DNA of 64,000 nucleotides from Mixophyes australis. Taxonomy: Eukaryota; Chordata; Amphibia; Anura; Limnodynastidae. The translations under genes were made by a program, and so were the position numbers. Within the stretch, counting starts at the first letter, position 1. Every line of letters starts with the position of its first letter. Under the pieces are notes generated by a model. That model made no database searches. It saw nothing but the letters and a program-made list of their open reading frames with translations, and was not told where the DNA came from. Shown piece after piece: positions 43,051 to 54,157 of the stretch. The stretch spans positions 40,955,835 through 41,019,834 of the forward strand of contig JAVHZZ010000003.1 of the NCBI GenBank assembly GCA_036250195.1, written 5' to 3'.

Positions 43051-43498
43051 ATTCCAACACCAAACAGTACTACAAATAAATTCCGAATGATTTAAAAAAC
43101 AAGTGTACAATAATCAGACTTACCTGCATAGCGACACTGTAGATGTCCGATTGCATTATGATATTGACTTGAAGTAAGTCCGACTATTGACATGCCAGTC
43201 AGTAGATTTTTACGTCAGCGCGACCTGTCTGACTTGTAATTTAAAGAGGCAATGTCGGGTTAAGTGTTTAAACACTTAACCTGCGGGCTCCTGACATTGC
43301 CGCTTTAAATTACAAGTCAGACAGGTCGCGCTGACGTAAAAATCTACTGACTGGCATGTCAATAGTCGGACTTACTTCAAGTCAATATCATAATGCAATC
43401 GGACATCTACAGTGTCGCTATGCAGGTAAGTCTGATTATTGTACACTTGTTTTTTAAATCATTCGGAATTTATTTGTAGTACTGTTTGGTGTCGGAAT
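43051..43498. repeat. 448-bp nearly perfect palindrome
   Basis: Two arms of about 219 and 229 bp are reverse complements around GTGTTTAAACAC (centre at 43269/43270). I see about three mismatches and one 10-bp length difference near the centre (CTGCGGGCTC on the right only). The outermost match is ATTCCAACACC against GGTGTCGGAAT. No protein is encoded. It may be a young foldback MITE or a recent palindromic rearrangement; I cannot see a TSD. Confidence 0.95.
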
Positions 43499-44741
43499 TA
43501 TCCGAACTGTAAAATAGTAAAATACCCAACCCGACAGAGAAAGGGGCTTATTGATAAATAAGCCCAATATTTCAATAATATGAGCTACAGAGTAGCAGAA
43601 ACTTGAACAGTTATCCCAGAGTCCTTGTAGAAGTCTGATTCCATATGTTTCCGATGGGATTTTTTTTCTTTCCAGCTACGAGGACCCCCAGGATGTCTTG
43701 CTGCTATCTGAAGTTCTCAGCGGCCTGCGTGGCCGTCACATTCTATAGGGGTATGATAAACGGTTGCTAATATGAGCTGCAGCTCGCTGGAACCAGCTTC
43801 AGCCAGAAGTGCCTGAACTTCCCTCTTCCCAGAGACATTAATGTGACCACGCTGGATACCAGCCAAGTGATGTTGGGAAGATGAGTGTATTACCGAGAGG
43901 AGGAAGAATTGTCCTGGAGCCCAGAATCAGTTGCAATTGGTTAAATGCCGAATACCCTTACTATGTCATCCAGGGACTACAGACAGGGCTCTTTATGATA
44001 ACCTCTTTGCAATGGGAAATCCTATTTATCAAGTATCACAAAGCCACACATTATCAGAGAGAGTAAAGTGAAAAACAATATTTGATTAAATAAATTATAT
44101 TTTTTCACGCTAGATCTTAAAAGGAATCGGGCTATTGCCCTGCCCCCAGAAACTAAATAGTTTAAGGTTATATATTATATCTACCATATCTTTTTATATA
44201 GAAAAGCTCTATTTAACAGTAAACCATTGTAGCGCCACGCATGCGCCGGGCCCGTGCACTGTTCAGTAGAGCAGTGCGCGGGCTACGGAGGGCTGAGTAA
44301 GTCTTAAGGCTGTGGACAGTTTTCACTGAGTATCATTCAGCTGCCGTGGTTATAAAATAATGCTAAAATCATGTGTTAATGCCGCAATAAATTTTTAATT
44401 AATAAATAGGCCCCTATAGCTCATTAATAAAAGTGCAAATGGTATTTTGTGATGTCACACACCTATTGGTGGGCAAATGCACCTGTTTTACGGATATGCA
44501 CAGGTTTTTGTGGGCCAAGATGGTCACGCCTTTGGGGGTGCAAAAGTGTTCACCACCAACCTTCAATTGGACATGACCACTGCCATTAGGGTGCGGGTGG
44601 GCGACATATTAGGAAATCTGCGGCTTGATCATTTTTAGGGAAAGGAGCCACTGGTAGTTGCCAGTGCTCTTGGGGGTTTCTTCCCCTTAACAAAAAGCAA
44701 GAGGCAGAGCAGGCAATGATTACTACATAATAGGGTGGGGG
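43499..44741. other. no gene recognised
   Basis: AT-rich DNA with a GC-rich spot at 44226-44300 (GCGCCACGCATGCGCC). A segment near 44320-44360 (GAGTATCATTCAGCTGCCGT) loosely matches the unclassified repeat at 42950. Frame plus 43881-44066 has no family features. Confidence 0.4.
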
Positions 44742-45718
44742 CCTGCACTCCACTAGACACTAGACTAGGAGTTCTGCTCAACATTTGCCCCCAGACTGTG
44801 AAGTCTGCTCTACACAAGCGTCCTGATTGAAAGGTCTGCTCTGCGCTAGCCACCAGGTTGGGAGGACTGCTCTGCACTCGCCACCAGACTAGGAGGTCTG
44901 TTCCACACAAGCGACCTCATTGAAAGGTCTGCTCTGCGCTAGCCACCAGATTGGAAGGACTGCTCTGCACTAGCCACCAGACTAGGAGGTCTGCTCCACA
45001 CAAGCGACCTCATTCAAAGGTCTGCTCTACACTAGCCACCAGACTAGGAAGTCTGTTCCACACAAGCGACCTCAATGAAAGGTCTGCTCTACACTAGCCA
45101 CCAGACTAGGAGGTCTTCTCCACACAAACAACCTCATTGAAAGGTCTGCTCTACACTAGTCACCAGACTAGGAGGCCTGTTCGACACAAGCGACCTCATT
45201 GAAAGGTCTGCTCTACACTAGCCACCAGACTAGGAGGTCTGCTCCACACAAGCGACCTCATTGAAAGGTCTGCTCTACACTAGCCACCAGACTAGGAGGT
45301 CTGTTCCACTCAAGCAACCTCATTGAAAGGTCTGCTCTACACTAGCCACCAGACTAGGAGGTCTTCTCCACACAAGCGACCCCATTGAAAGGTCTGCCCT
45401 ACACTAGCCACCAGACTAGGAGGTCTGCTCCACACAAGCAACCTTATTGAAAGGTCTGTTTTCCACTAGCCATCAGACTAGGAGGTCTGTTCCACTCAAG
45501 CGACCTCATTGAAAGGTCTGCTCTACACTAGCCACCAGACTAGGAGGTCTGCTCCACACAAGCGACCTCATTGAAAGGTCTGCTCTACACTAGCCACCAG
45601 ACTAGGAGGTCTGCTCCACACAAGCGACCTCATTGAAAGGTCTGCTCTACACTAGCCCACCAGACTAGGAGGTCTGCTCCACACAAGCGACCTCATTGAA
45701 AGGTCTGCTCTAAATTAT
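44742..45718. repeat. 62-bp satellite made of two related 31-bp halves, about 15 copies
   Basis: The unit is 62 bp: half A AGGTCTGCTCCACACAAGCG plus ACCTCATTGAA, half B AGGTCTGCTCTACACTAGCC plus ACCAGACTAGG. Both halves are 31 bp and share AGGTCTGCTC(C/T)ACAC(A/T)AG, so the 62-mer arose from a 31-mer duplication that then became the amplification unit. Copies in the middle and right are nearly identical; the left edge (44742-44900) is more diverged. No coding function. Confidence 0.95.
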
Positions 45719-45932
45719 TCAAGCCATCAGATTGCATATATACTTTATATACTAATCACCGATTAGGTTCTGCTTTGTACACTAGCCAATATAATTAACT
45801 CAAATTTGTATATTTTCCATACGAATGGACTCTGCTTTGTATATCGGGAGGTCCTGAGTGGAAGAGTGTATCTGCATTGTGCTGGGAGTAGAAGGGGAGA
45901 CGCAGCACAGAAGAAGGCGTGTGCTGCCTATG
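45719..45932. other. no gene recognised
   Basis: Short unique-looking stretch between the satellite and the hAT MITE. Confidence 0.4.
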
Positions 45933-45940
45933 GGTCATAG

Positions 45941-46240
45941 CAGTGGCGGATCCAGGGGGGGGGGGGGGGGGGGCGATCGGGGCGATGGCCCCCCCTACCA
46001 GGGGCTTGCTGCCGACAGCTGCACACTGTGCAGGTCCGTCCAGCAGTGACAGTGTGCTGCCCGGCTGCTCTGATTGTGTTTTAAACACAATCAGAGCAGC
46101 CGGGCAGCACACTGTCACTGCCGAGCGGACCTGCACATACTGTGCAGCCGCCGGCAGCCTTAGATATCGGAAAGGGGGCGGGGCCTAAATCGCCCCCCCT
46201 ATATCGCCCGGGGTATAGAAATTTCCTAGATCCGCCCCTG
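45941..46240. mobile_element. hAT-type MITE, 300 bp, perfect TSD GGTCATAG
   Basis: Left end CAGTGGCGGATCCAGG followed by a G-run, right end CTAGATCCGCCCCTG. Flanks GGTCATAG at 45933-45940 and 46241-46248 are identical. The inner palindrome GTGCTGCCCGGCTGCTCTGA with TTTTAAAC at the centre is almost perfect. This is the best preserved of the three family members in the window. Confidence 0.94.
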
Positions 46241-46248
46241 GGTCATAG

Positions 46249-46684
46249 TCAGGGACATTACATGGAATCCTATTGGGAACACCTATTGGAATTGACTCTG
46301 GACATATTACTTTCTATATTGGATGTTACTAGGTTTAATAAATGGTATATTATATCATGCTCTTTATATTACTTGGTATATGTTGTTGGAAATTTTAGAA
46401 ATTTACTACTATCTCTACTCCCCACTCAATGCCATCTTTTGTATCTACCCCTTCCCTTTAGGATGAGCATAGTCCTCTTCCCTCCATCTACCCTTGCACC
46501 TTTTCCCCCATCCGCTGCTCCTCTAGTCCTGTTTCTCAAGCCCATGCTCCTGGTCACAGAACCCCTTCACGCAGGTATTACTTATCACTTATGCTCACGA
46601 TCTAGTCATTCGCTTGATAAGCAATTCTATGTGCTCTGTTTGTAATCTGTTAAAGTGTATCTGACTGGTCATTGTATATAATTA
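46249..46684. other. no gene recognised
   Basis: Part of a 167-codon plus frame that starts in the MITE (46142-46645), with no domain. Nothing else is recognised. Confidence 0.4.
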
Positions 46685-46692
46685 TGTATAGT

Positions 46693-46838
46693 CAGAGGTG
46701 GAAGTCGGTGTGTATACTGTGGTATGTCATACCGCCACTTCTTCCACTGCCTGCATTTTAAAACTAGCAAATTCCATTCACTTATATTTCCATTACATTT
46801 TTCATACCGACACTTCTAAATGTCCACTTCAACCACTG
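46693..46838. mobile_element. hAT-type MITE, 146 bp, perfect TSD TGTATAGT
   Basis: Ends CAGAGGTGGAAGT and ACTTCAACCACTG form an imperfect TIR. Flanks TGTATAGT at 46685-46692 and 46839-46846 are identical. A different family from the CAGTGGCGGATCC group. Confidence 0.88.
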
Positions 46839-47047
46839 TGTATAGTGTAATTATGTATATTCGTAGCTGTCTGTGTATTTTGAAATACTGTAAATGTATA
46901 CTCTATTCACCCCCTATGGTGCTGTGGACCTTATAAATTATAACCTAATAATAATAATAATAATAATGATACATTCCACTGAGTCAGAGCTTATTTTACC
47001 TCAGTTTATACTTTAATGTATGGCTCAAATTAAAATTTAAAACACGT

Positions 47048-47326
47048 TGTGAAATGGTGGCACAGTGGGTAACATTGCTGCCTTTCCTCATTGCGGCTGC
47101 TGTCTGCATTGTTCGTGTGAGTTTCTTCCTACAGACCAAACACACACTGTTTGGATAATTGGCTTTTAAATAAATTGGTCCTTGTGTGCGTTGTTTGCCT
47201 GTGGTAGGGAGATTAAATTATAAGCACCACTGGGGCAGACACTGATGTGGTGTGCCTGAGGAAAGTCCTCTGTTTGTACAAAGCTTCAGAATAGGTTGGA
47301 GCTATATAAATAAAGTATAATAATAT
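47048..47326 (+). mobile_element. V-SINE, diverged and partly deleted
   Basis: Head GTGAAATGGTGGCACAGTGG, a reduced central domain (GTTCGTGTGAGTTTCTTCCT), GGAGATTAAATTATAAGCAC in place of GGAATTTAGACTGTAAGC, and the end GGAGCTATATAAATAAAGTA. The B-box region is deleted. Confidence 0.75.
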
Positions 47327-48955
47327 GCGATTGTAACAACTGGAAAAAAATAACCTTTATTAATAAAACATGAGCTGCTCCATTTACGATGTAGTTAAAT
47401 CAGCATTAAAGGAAATTTTCATAAGGTTTTCCTCAATATGTGTTAGGAAGAGGCTGTAAATTTGAATAACGAGCAGAAGGCTGACAGCGACATGTGATTT
47501 ATAAATAAGCAACTTGTCAAGTGAAAGTAAAGCAAATGGCGGTTCTACGCGGCCTCCCCAGTGCCTAGTAAATCCCCGGGTTGTGAAATCCATATGTCAG
47601 AACAGCTGGGACAGATCCAGACTGCAGAGGGGTCGTTGCGATAGATTCTACAGCCCTAGGAAGAGTTCTGAAGAGAACATAGGAAGCTGCTGCTATATCT
47701 AGTCAGCATCTGATGTAGTGTAAGGGTCGCAGAATGACAGTGTTGGCTTCTTGGATACCCTTCTAAACTAATATACAGAAAGGGACCTCAAAAAACTAAC
47801 TAACCCCTTCGAGCGTACCCCAAACCCCCCTCCCCCACCCCGCAAACAGCTGGAACTTTTCACAACTCTTTATTTAAGTGTAGACTTTTGGAATGACCTC
47901 ATCCTATCACATATCAAAAAGAGGTGAAAGAGGGCCTTAGTTTTTACAGTCAATGGATGTTGGGAATGTCTAACACAAAACTGGAGCTTATTCTTTTTTC
48001 TTGGAATAAAACAGAAATATAGATCTGAATCCCATAGGTCGTTTTCATACAAATTCCAAGTTTCGATGAAAAAAGTGTTTTATTCTCTCTTAGACTTTGA
48101 TTATATATGATACAATATAGCAAATTTGTGCCCACGTAGTTTCCGCAGGTGATTAAAAAATGACATAAGACGCACACATTGATCATATATGACAATATAA
48201 TGCATTTCTGTGCACAAGTTAAAAGCTTTTACCTAGCAGCCTTTAGTATATATGGTCATATGAACTTCAATCCATACAGAGGTACATTTGACCCCCTCTT
48301 GGGGGAACCTGCATCTTGCTATATCTTACCCTCAGTCTACAATTACATTCCTGTCACCGCTGGTAATATTCAGTTTATGCGGATGGCACCGCTTGCATCC
48401 ACGAGAAGGGGGGGGGGGGCGGCCCAAACAACGGTTAGGCTGAGCAGCCCCTGCCCCCGGCCCAGCCTGCCCCTGATCCTCACTAACATAATCACATAAG
48501 TGGACAGGTTACTGCCTCCCGCAAGATCACCTCCCTCTTCTCCTGAAACAATCTGTGCTACCGTCAGCATTCTGATGATCTGATTGTCCTATCCCATCCA
48601 CTTAAAACTAGGTAGACAGAGAAGAACGAGAGATGAAGATTGAATACAAAAAGAAGCCCTGACCGATGTCTAGCGGGTTGAGTACGATCTGTCTACGCTG
48701 AACCTGCCGACAGCCAGACTGCCGACAGGTTCAGAATGTCTACGTGGTTAAAATGGAGACATTGAGACTGTCGACAAGTAGTAAAGTTGACAGTCACAAT
48801 GTCGACATTCAAACGGCAATGCCACAGCCAGCGGCAATACAGCCGTTGGACCCTGACAATCAACAGGTTCCGCGACGACGGACTGACTACATCCCTGTCA
48901 AAGACACCTTAAAAAAAACACATAGAGATGGAAAAAAGATTGATAGACTCTAATG
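47327..48955. other. no gene recognised
   Basis: Mixed DNA. A G-run at 48408-48419 and a GTCGACA-rich stretch at 48660-48830 (CTGCCGACAG, TGTCGACAAG, ATGTCGACATT) are the only regularities. Frames at 48179-48499 and 48744-48953 have no domains. Confidence 0.4.
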
Positions 48956-49084
48956 AGTAGATTTATCATTACATCTAAAAAGCAAAACTGGAGGTGTTGC
49001 TTGCAGCAACCAATCAGATTCTAGCTATCGTTGTCTAGAATGTACTAGATAGATGGCTAGAATCTATTGATAAATCTACCCCTA
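48956..49084. mobile_element. palindromic MITE of the 40740 family, internally deleted
   Basis: Ends GTAGATTTATC and GATAAATCTACC are inverted. The left inner arm keeps GCAACCAATCAGATTCTAGC, but the right arm has lost its GGTTGCTATAGGCAAC block, leaving a copy of about 129 bp. Confidence 0.75.
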
Positions 49085-49382
49085 AGGCACCTCAGACTAA
49101 TGGTAAGTTCATACGTGGTAATATTTTGTGCAGTCTGCTGAGCATAAATGGCATTTGCAGGGAGGCCTTAATTTTAGGTTTCCTGTTACCAATGGACTTT
49201 TTGTACTGAAAATTTTATAAAATTGTATTGTAATCAGATTTTTATGTAATTCAAAATGTAAAAAGACATTTTTCTTTTTACTTTTTTTTTTTTTTTTACT
49301 AACGGCCAGTAAATTTATTGACAATTGCCAACCAAGTAGCACCTATATAACTATCAAGCAATCTATATATAGTGGCATTTCT
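49085..49382. other. no gene recognised
   Basis: AT-rich DNA with a T-run at 49282-49297. Nothing is supported. Confidence 0.4.
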
Positions 49383-49390
49383 GGTTCGGA

Positions 49391-49541
49391 CAGGGCCATA
49401 ACTAGGGCTGTGCGACTGGGCGCAACGCTAAATTGGGCGCAATTTAGTAATATTTTAGGTTCATTTGGTTAAAATTGGGTGCTAGGGGGGCGGCATTTGT
49501 CTTTCTCGCCTCAGGCGCTAGAATTCTAAGTTACGGCTCTG
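49391..49541. mobile_element. hAT-type MITE, 151 bp, degenerate TSD
   Basis: Ends CAGGGCCATAACTAGGG and TTCTAAGTTACGGCTCTG form an imperfect TIR. Flanks GGTTCGGA and GGTTCTGT share 6 of 8 bases. The inner part has TGGGCGCAA repeats. Assignment is by ends and approximate TSD. Confidence 0.7.
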
Positions 49542-49549
49542 GGTTCTGT

Positions 49550-50482
49550 CCCGTTCTACACTCCTCCAACGCAGCATGCACTGATATGGAATCCAGATGA
49601 GGCCTTTCTGTGTCCGTGTTGGGATCCTGCAGCCAGACCCTGTGAAGAGTCTCCTTGTTCTCCTGTCAGAGCACAGTGCACAGATGTTGGGAAGCTCAGC
49701 TTGTCTCCTGGGGTCCGGCAGCAAGTCTCTGTGAGGGCAGGGTGGATGCCTGTGTTATCTAACACGTTGCCTTGTGCACCTGAAAGCACTTAGCACCTCA
49801 TCAGTAGCCGCGCCAAATAACACAGTAGCGTTTACACAACATCTTCTTTCCCATGGACTAGAAAACCTTGGGAGCTACTGCAGTAGCAATGGCTGACAAG
49901 TCTGCCATTACCATAAGCAAACACTGTAATGGTGTGTGAATTCTGGCAGCACTGTAAAAGCCAGGAGCTGTCTCTTTTACTGATCTTGCGGGAAGTCACT
50001 TGGAGGTCAGCTGTGGAAAGGAAACATTTGTTCAAGGAGAGATTGGAAACCGAAGAAATGATCATCTCAGCCAACATTAGCAGCTTCAAGATATATTACT
50101 GACGTCAAGCAGTTGTCCCCATCAGCGGAATGCGGGGACTGTCTTTCCTATATGCTTCTTTCATGAACACAGCTGGCTTCTGCTGGTTAACCCTGTCTGA
50201 GGCCTCCTTGTCAGTAGAGGTTTAAGGAGAACCTGTCACTTTGGAAAAATATTTGTTTTGCTACGTTGTGTCGTGTGTACTATGTAACTGTTAAAAGCAA
50301 AATAAAGTTTCTCTAATCTCCCTGCGCTCAGGAGTGGGTATAGGAAACCAGAGCACATGGTATACAAATGTCTTGACTCAGCTTGAGAGTTGAGCTGCAT
50401 ACTGATCTATCCTCACTGTCAGGTGACTTCTTTCCTTTAATTCCTCTGCCGGGCGATGGGTCTCAAGGGAAGAGAAGTGTAA
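49550..50482. other. no gene recognised
   Basis: Unique-looking DNA. Frames on minus at 49518-49789 and 49832-50089 have no recognised domain. Confidence 0.4.
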
Positions 50483-50490
50483 TGTGGGAG

Positions 50491-50647
50491 CAGTGGTGGA
50501 TCTACCATTGTTGCGGCAGGTGCCGTGCACAGAGGCCCATGGAGATAATGAGGCCCACGGCATGGCAGGTGCAGAGGGGCAGGGGCCCCTTTTCCCTCCT
50601 CCCCGCCTCCCTGCACCGGGGCCCGCAACTCGCTAGTTCCGCCTCTG
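50491..50647. mobile_element. hAT-type MITE, 157 bp, TSD TGTGGGA(G/A)
   Basis: Same family as 18504-18650: left end CAGTGGTGGATCTACCATTG, right end AGTTCCGCCTCTG. Flanks TGTGGGAG (50483-50490) and TGTGGGAA (50648-50655) match at 7 of 8. The internal GAGATAATG(A/G)GGCCC block is shared. Confidence 0.87.
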
Positions 50648-50655
50648 TGTGGGAA

Positions 50656-51091
50656 GGATGCAACCCAGGATTGGGTTGATCAATATGGAGTGGAGGGAAC
50701 ATACAAAGATGTAGGTTGTTTTTTTTTCAAGAATATATTTATTTTAGCATTAGAAAACAAGATGTCCGGCATGTACATTTATAAATTGAATACAACAATA
50801 TAAACCAGGGAGGGGGGCGAGATTCAGCTCAGCATCTTATTAGTAGCATTTTACAGGAAAGAAATGCAGGTAGCCCAGTGGCCCAGCCCGATGTAGCCAA
50901 CTATGGGACCGGCACGGGGGATAGATGCCTCCTAGCCCAGCCATCTGCTGGAGTCAATTATAAATTAGGAGGATCTTAAAAAGCTCCCCTAATATAGGGG
51001 TTTTTGTGTTCTTATACAAGGCACTAGTAGAGTCAGACTGTGGTATGAAAGGCCCAATGGGAAAGCAGCGACTCATGAAATAGTGCACTAT
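50656..51091. other. no gene recognised
   Basis: Unique-looking DNA with a T-run. Nothing is supported. Confidence 0.4.
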
Positions 51092-51410
51092 TATTATTAT
51101 TACCATTTATTTATATAGCGCCACTAATTCCGCAGCGCTGTACAGAGAACTCAATCACATCAGTCCCTGCCCCATTGGGGCTTACAGTCTAAATTCCCTA
51201 ACACACAGACTAGGGTCAATTTTTTAGCAGCCAATTAACCTACCAGTATGTTTTTGGAATGTGGGAGGAAACCGGAGCACCCGGAGGAAACCCACACAAA
51301 CACGGGAAGAACATACAAACTCCTCACAGATAAGGACATGGTCAGGATTTGAACTCATGACCCCAGTGCTGTGAGGCAGAAGTGGTAACCACTTAGCCAC
51401 CATGCTGCCC
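51092..51410 (-). mobile_element. V-SINE, near full length, minus strand
   Basis: Complement of the 42151-42473 element: 3' tail (TTA)n CCATTTATTTATATAGCGCC at left, GGGCTTACAGTCTAAATTCC, the central domain complement ACATACAAACTCCTCACAGA with GTGGGAGGAAACCGGAGCAC, and the tRNA-like head complement ACCACTTAGCCACCATGCTG at right. A and B boxes are recognisable. Together with 42151-42473 it is the best copy in the window. Confidence 0.93.
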
Positions 51411-51499
51411 ACCATCAGAAGGTCTATGGTCAATCTATAGAGGGTATGACTAGTGCTTAACTGATCCTTTATACATATATGTGAAACCAAAGAAGCACC

Positions 51500-52055
51500 T
51501 GGGATTTGCCCACATGCCTTTTAGACCTCCCCTCATGCCCACCAGACCTCAACACATACCACGTACATGTCCATCACACCTCCCCAACATGCTCATCAGA
51601 CCTCGCCCACATGCAAACCAGACTTCCCCAATACAAACCAGACTTCCCCACATGGCCATCAGCCCTCCCCATATGGCCATCGGACCTTCTCACATGACCA
51701 TTAGACCTTCCCACATGGCCATCAGACCTTCCCACATGGCCATCAGACCTCACCACATACAACTTACATGTCCATCAGACCTTATCACATGGCCATCAGG
51801 CTTCCCCAAATGGGTACCAGACCTCACCACATACCACGTACATGTCCATCACACCTCCCCAACATGCTCATCAGACCTTGCCCACATGTAAACCAGACTT
51901 CCGCCCATACAAACCAGACTTCCCAACATGGCCATCAGCACTCCCCATATGGCCATCGGACCTTCCCACATGGCCACCAAACCGCACCACATACCACTTA
52001 CATGTCCATCATACCTCCCACATGCAAACCAGACTTCCTCATATGGCCCCACTTA
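51500..52055. repeat. 21-bp CATGGCCATCAGACCTTCCC array with higher-order repeat
   Basis: Units of about 21 bp (CACATGGCCATCAGACCTTCC) are interspersed with variants. A block of about 115 bp (CACATACCACGTACATGTCC, CTCCCCAACATGCTCATCAG, CACATGCAAACCAGACTTCC) starting near 51553 recurs near 51830, giving a higher-order repeat of about 280 bp. The overlapping frames here are repeat artefacts. Confidence 0.88.
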
Positions 52056-53714
52056 GTTTCACAGATGGAGCCCCCAGAGGACACTGCACTCCCTCCTTAA
52101 CCTCTGGTATGCTGCATGACCTCCCTGCAGTGTGCAGTGTAGGCCACGTGACACAGAAGTTGCTGCTACAGTTCACTCTTGTTCGCTGCTTTATTTGGAG
52201 GCCTGCGGGCTGCCTATTGTCAACCCCTGCTGTAGAAATACCCTCCAGTTAATCTTTCAGAATATAAATGGCTACAAATAGGTATTAACGGTGGATATCT
52301 ATTATCAAATTGCAAATATGTCAGTAACCCATAACATTGGAAACAATGAGAAATTTGCAACTCATGTCATAGTATGGATATTTCTACACATATTTATGTA
52401 GCTCTGCTATCTCCAAGGTCCTGTAAACCTTGCCTCATCTAGTATATGTCACCAGCCTCCATACTTTTCAGGCAGTTTAGAGGCATATTCACCAGCATGC
52501 TAGAGTTTATGTCTGGGTAAAGAGAATATTCACTGAAGTCAATCTGTTCCAGAATTAACTTAGAGGTATTTATCATACAAAACAAACATTGCAGAGCTGC
52601 ACATTTCATTTCATGTAATTGCCCCTCTTTTTAGAAATCATGTATAGGTTCACACCCCAAAGCGCACAGCATAATCGGACATCTAGTTTGACAATTGAAT
52701 TTTGTTGTTGGGTATTGAGAGCTCAAGGTTTGCATAAGTGACAACATCTACATTTGAATGTTTCCTGTTTACTTCCAAGGTACTCCTTATTTAGATTTTC
52801 AGGGTTGCTTTTATATTTTATGTACCATAATTTTTTTTTAATACTCTAGTTTATATTGGCATACTTCTGCGGAACGTTATATTATGCGCCTATCAAAATC
52901 AGCTTTGGTCCTGCTACGTCCTTCAAGTTCGCTGCGTGGCTTTGTGGAGCAAGATCGCGTCTTTGAGGAGGGGCAGAAGTTTTCACACGCCGAGGTAAGG
53001 AGTTGGGCGGGATGGGGGTGTTCGTTGCTAAGTGCGTCTAGTTTTTCATGGTAATTAAAAGATTACATTTCAATTTTAAGAGCAAGATTATTGAAGTTAA
53101 CTAATGGAGTTGGAGAGGGCGCATTTTTTAGGTGTATTTTAGGAGTAAATCAGTAAAGCTTTATTTAATGAAAGTGGTGATTATAAAGTGGTTGGAGGGT
53201 GGACTGTTACGCAATATTATTCCACACACCAGTTGCACTTCTAGTTTCGGGAGACGACTCTCGAAACCAGAGGCTTGGCATCCACCTTCATGTGCGCTAG
53301 GCCAGTGATGGGAGACACTTTAAATGGGACAGACATTGACCTTAATCTCACTAATAAGTTAAAACATTTAATTACCCACACATCTCCTCTTCTCTCTGAC
53401 TCTGCTCCATTCTTTCTCCCAGTCCCCTCTACAGAACTTGCTACCTCCCAAAATAGAAAGATATTTTATCTAAAATTAAGCAATAGCCCCAAAATAACCT
53501 TTGCACCCCCGCATCAGTCATTCACTTGTCCCAAAACGATCCTACATGCCTATTAGTCCCACTGATCCTCTGCTCTTCTTTTATTCAATATATGGGGTCA
53601 CAGGGACGCTTAGTGGAATTATAGCAGAGAAAAAGTCGAAGTGGGAACATAAAGCTAAAAGGAGCTGGAGGTAACAGTTTGGTGGGCCTCAGACGTTCCT
53701 GAGGCCACCTGTTA
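52056..53714. other. no gene recognised
   Basis: 1.7 kb of unique-looking DNA. A short inverted pair (GTTTCGGGAGACGACTCTCG, AAAC) lies near 53246-53270. Frame plus 53275-53556 shows no domain. Confidence 0.4.
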
Positions 53715-53722
53715 TGCATCAC

Positions 53723-54149
53723 CGGGGCCGGATTAGTCCGAGGTCTAACTGGACTAGAACCCAGTGGCCTCGGGCATCTGGGGGGACCGCCATTCATTGA
53801 GTCGGGGGCGTCCCCGCCCCCGGCTCCAATGGTCAGATGGTCAAGGAGAATGACAGGCAGCTGACAGCAAATGTTATGCTGTTAGCTGCCTGCTGTGACT
53901 GTAGTGGTTCCGCGGCGCGCAGTAATCTCCTTACTGAGGAGATCTTATGAGCGTGAGACTATAAGTCATAATCTCACTCTCACGGGATCTACTCAGTAAG
54001 GAGCTTACTGCGCGCCATGATAGGACTACAGGCAGGGAGTGATGGAGGAATGGAAGGAGGTAAGCACTCGGGAGGGGGGCTCACGGGGAAGGGGGTGTTG
54101 CTCACCATACCCTTAGCCCAGAGGCCTCCATTCCCTTAAGCCGGCCCTG
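53723..54149. mobile_element. hAT-type element, 427 bp, perfect TSD TGCATCAC
   Basis: Left end CGGGGCCGGATTAGTCC, right end TTAAGCCGGCCCTG (first base of the left end changed from the usual CA). Flanks TGCATCAC at 53715-53722 and 54150-54157 are identical. An internal inverted repeat pairs GCGCGCAGTAATCTCCTTAC with GTAAGGAGCTTACTGCGCGC. The subterminal sequence resembles the 11890 and 63720 elements. Confidence 0.88.
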
Positions 54150-54157
54150 TGCATCAC

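Noticed and set aside
43420..43440. Functional splice donor (CAGGTAAGT) in the palindrome arm
   Set aside because: The donor consensus is matched, but there is no coding exon next to it and the sequence is mirrored in the other arm, so it is most simply chance.
48660..48830. Satellite of GTCGACA motifs
   Set aside because: The motif recurs, but spacing is irregular and no unit can be defined by eye.
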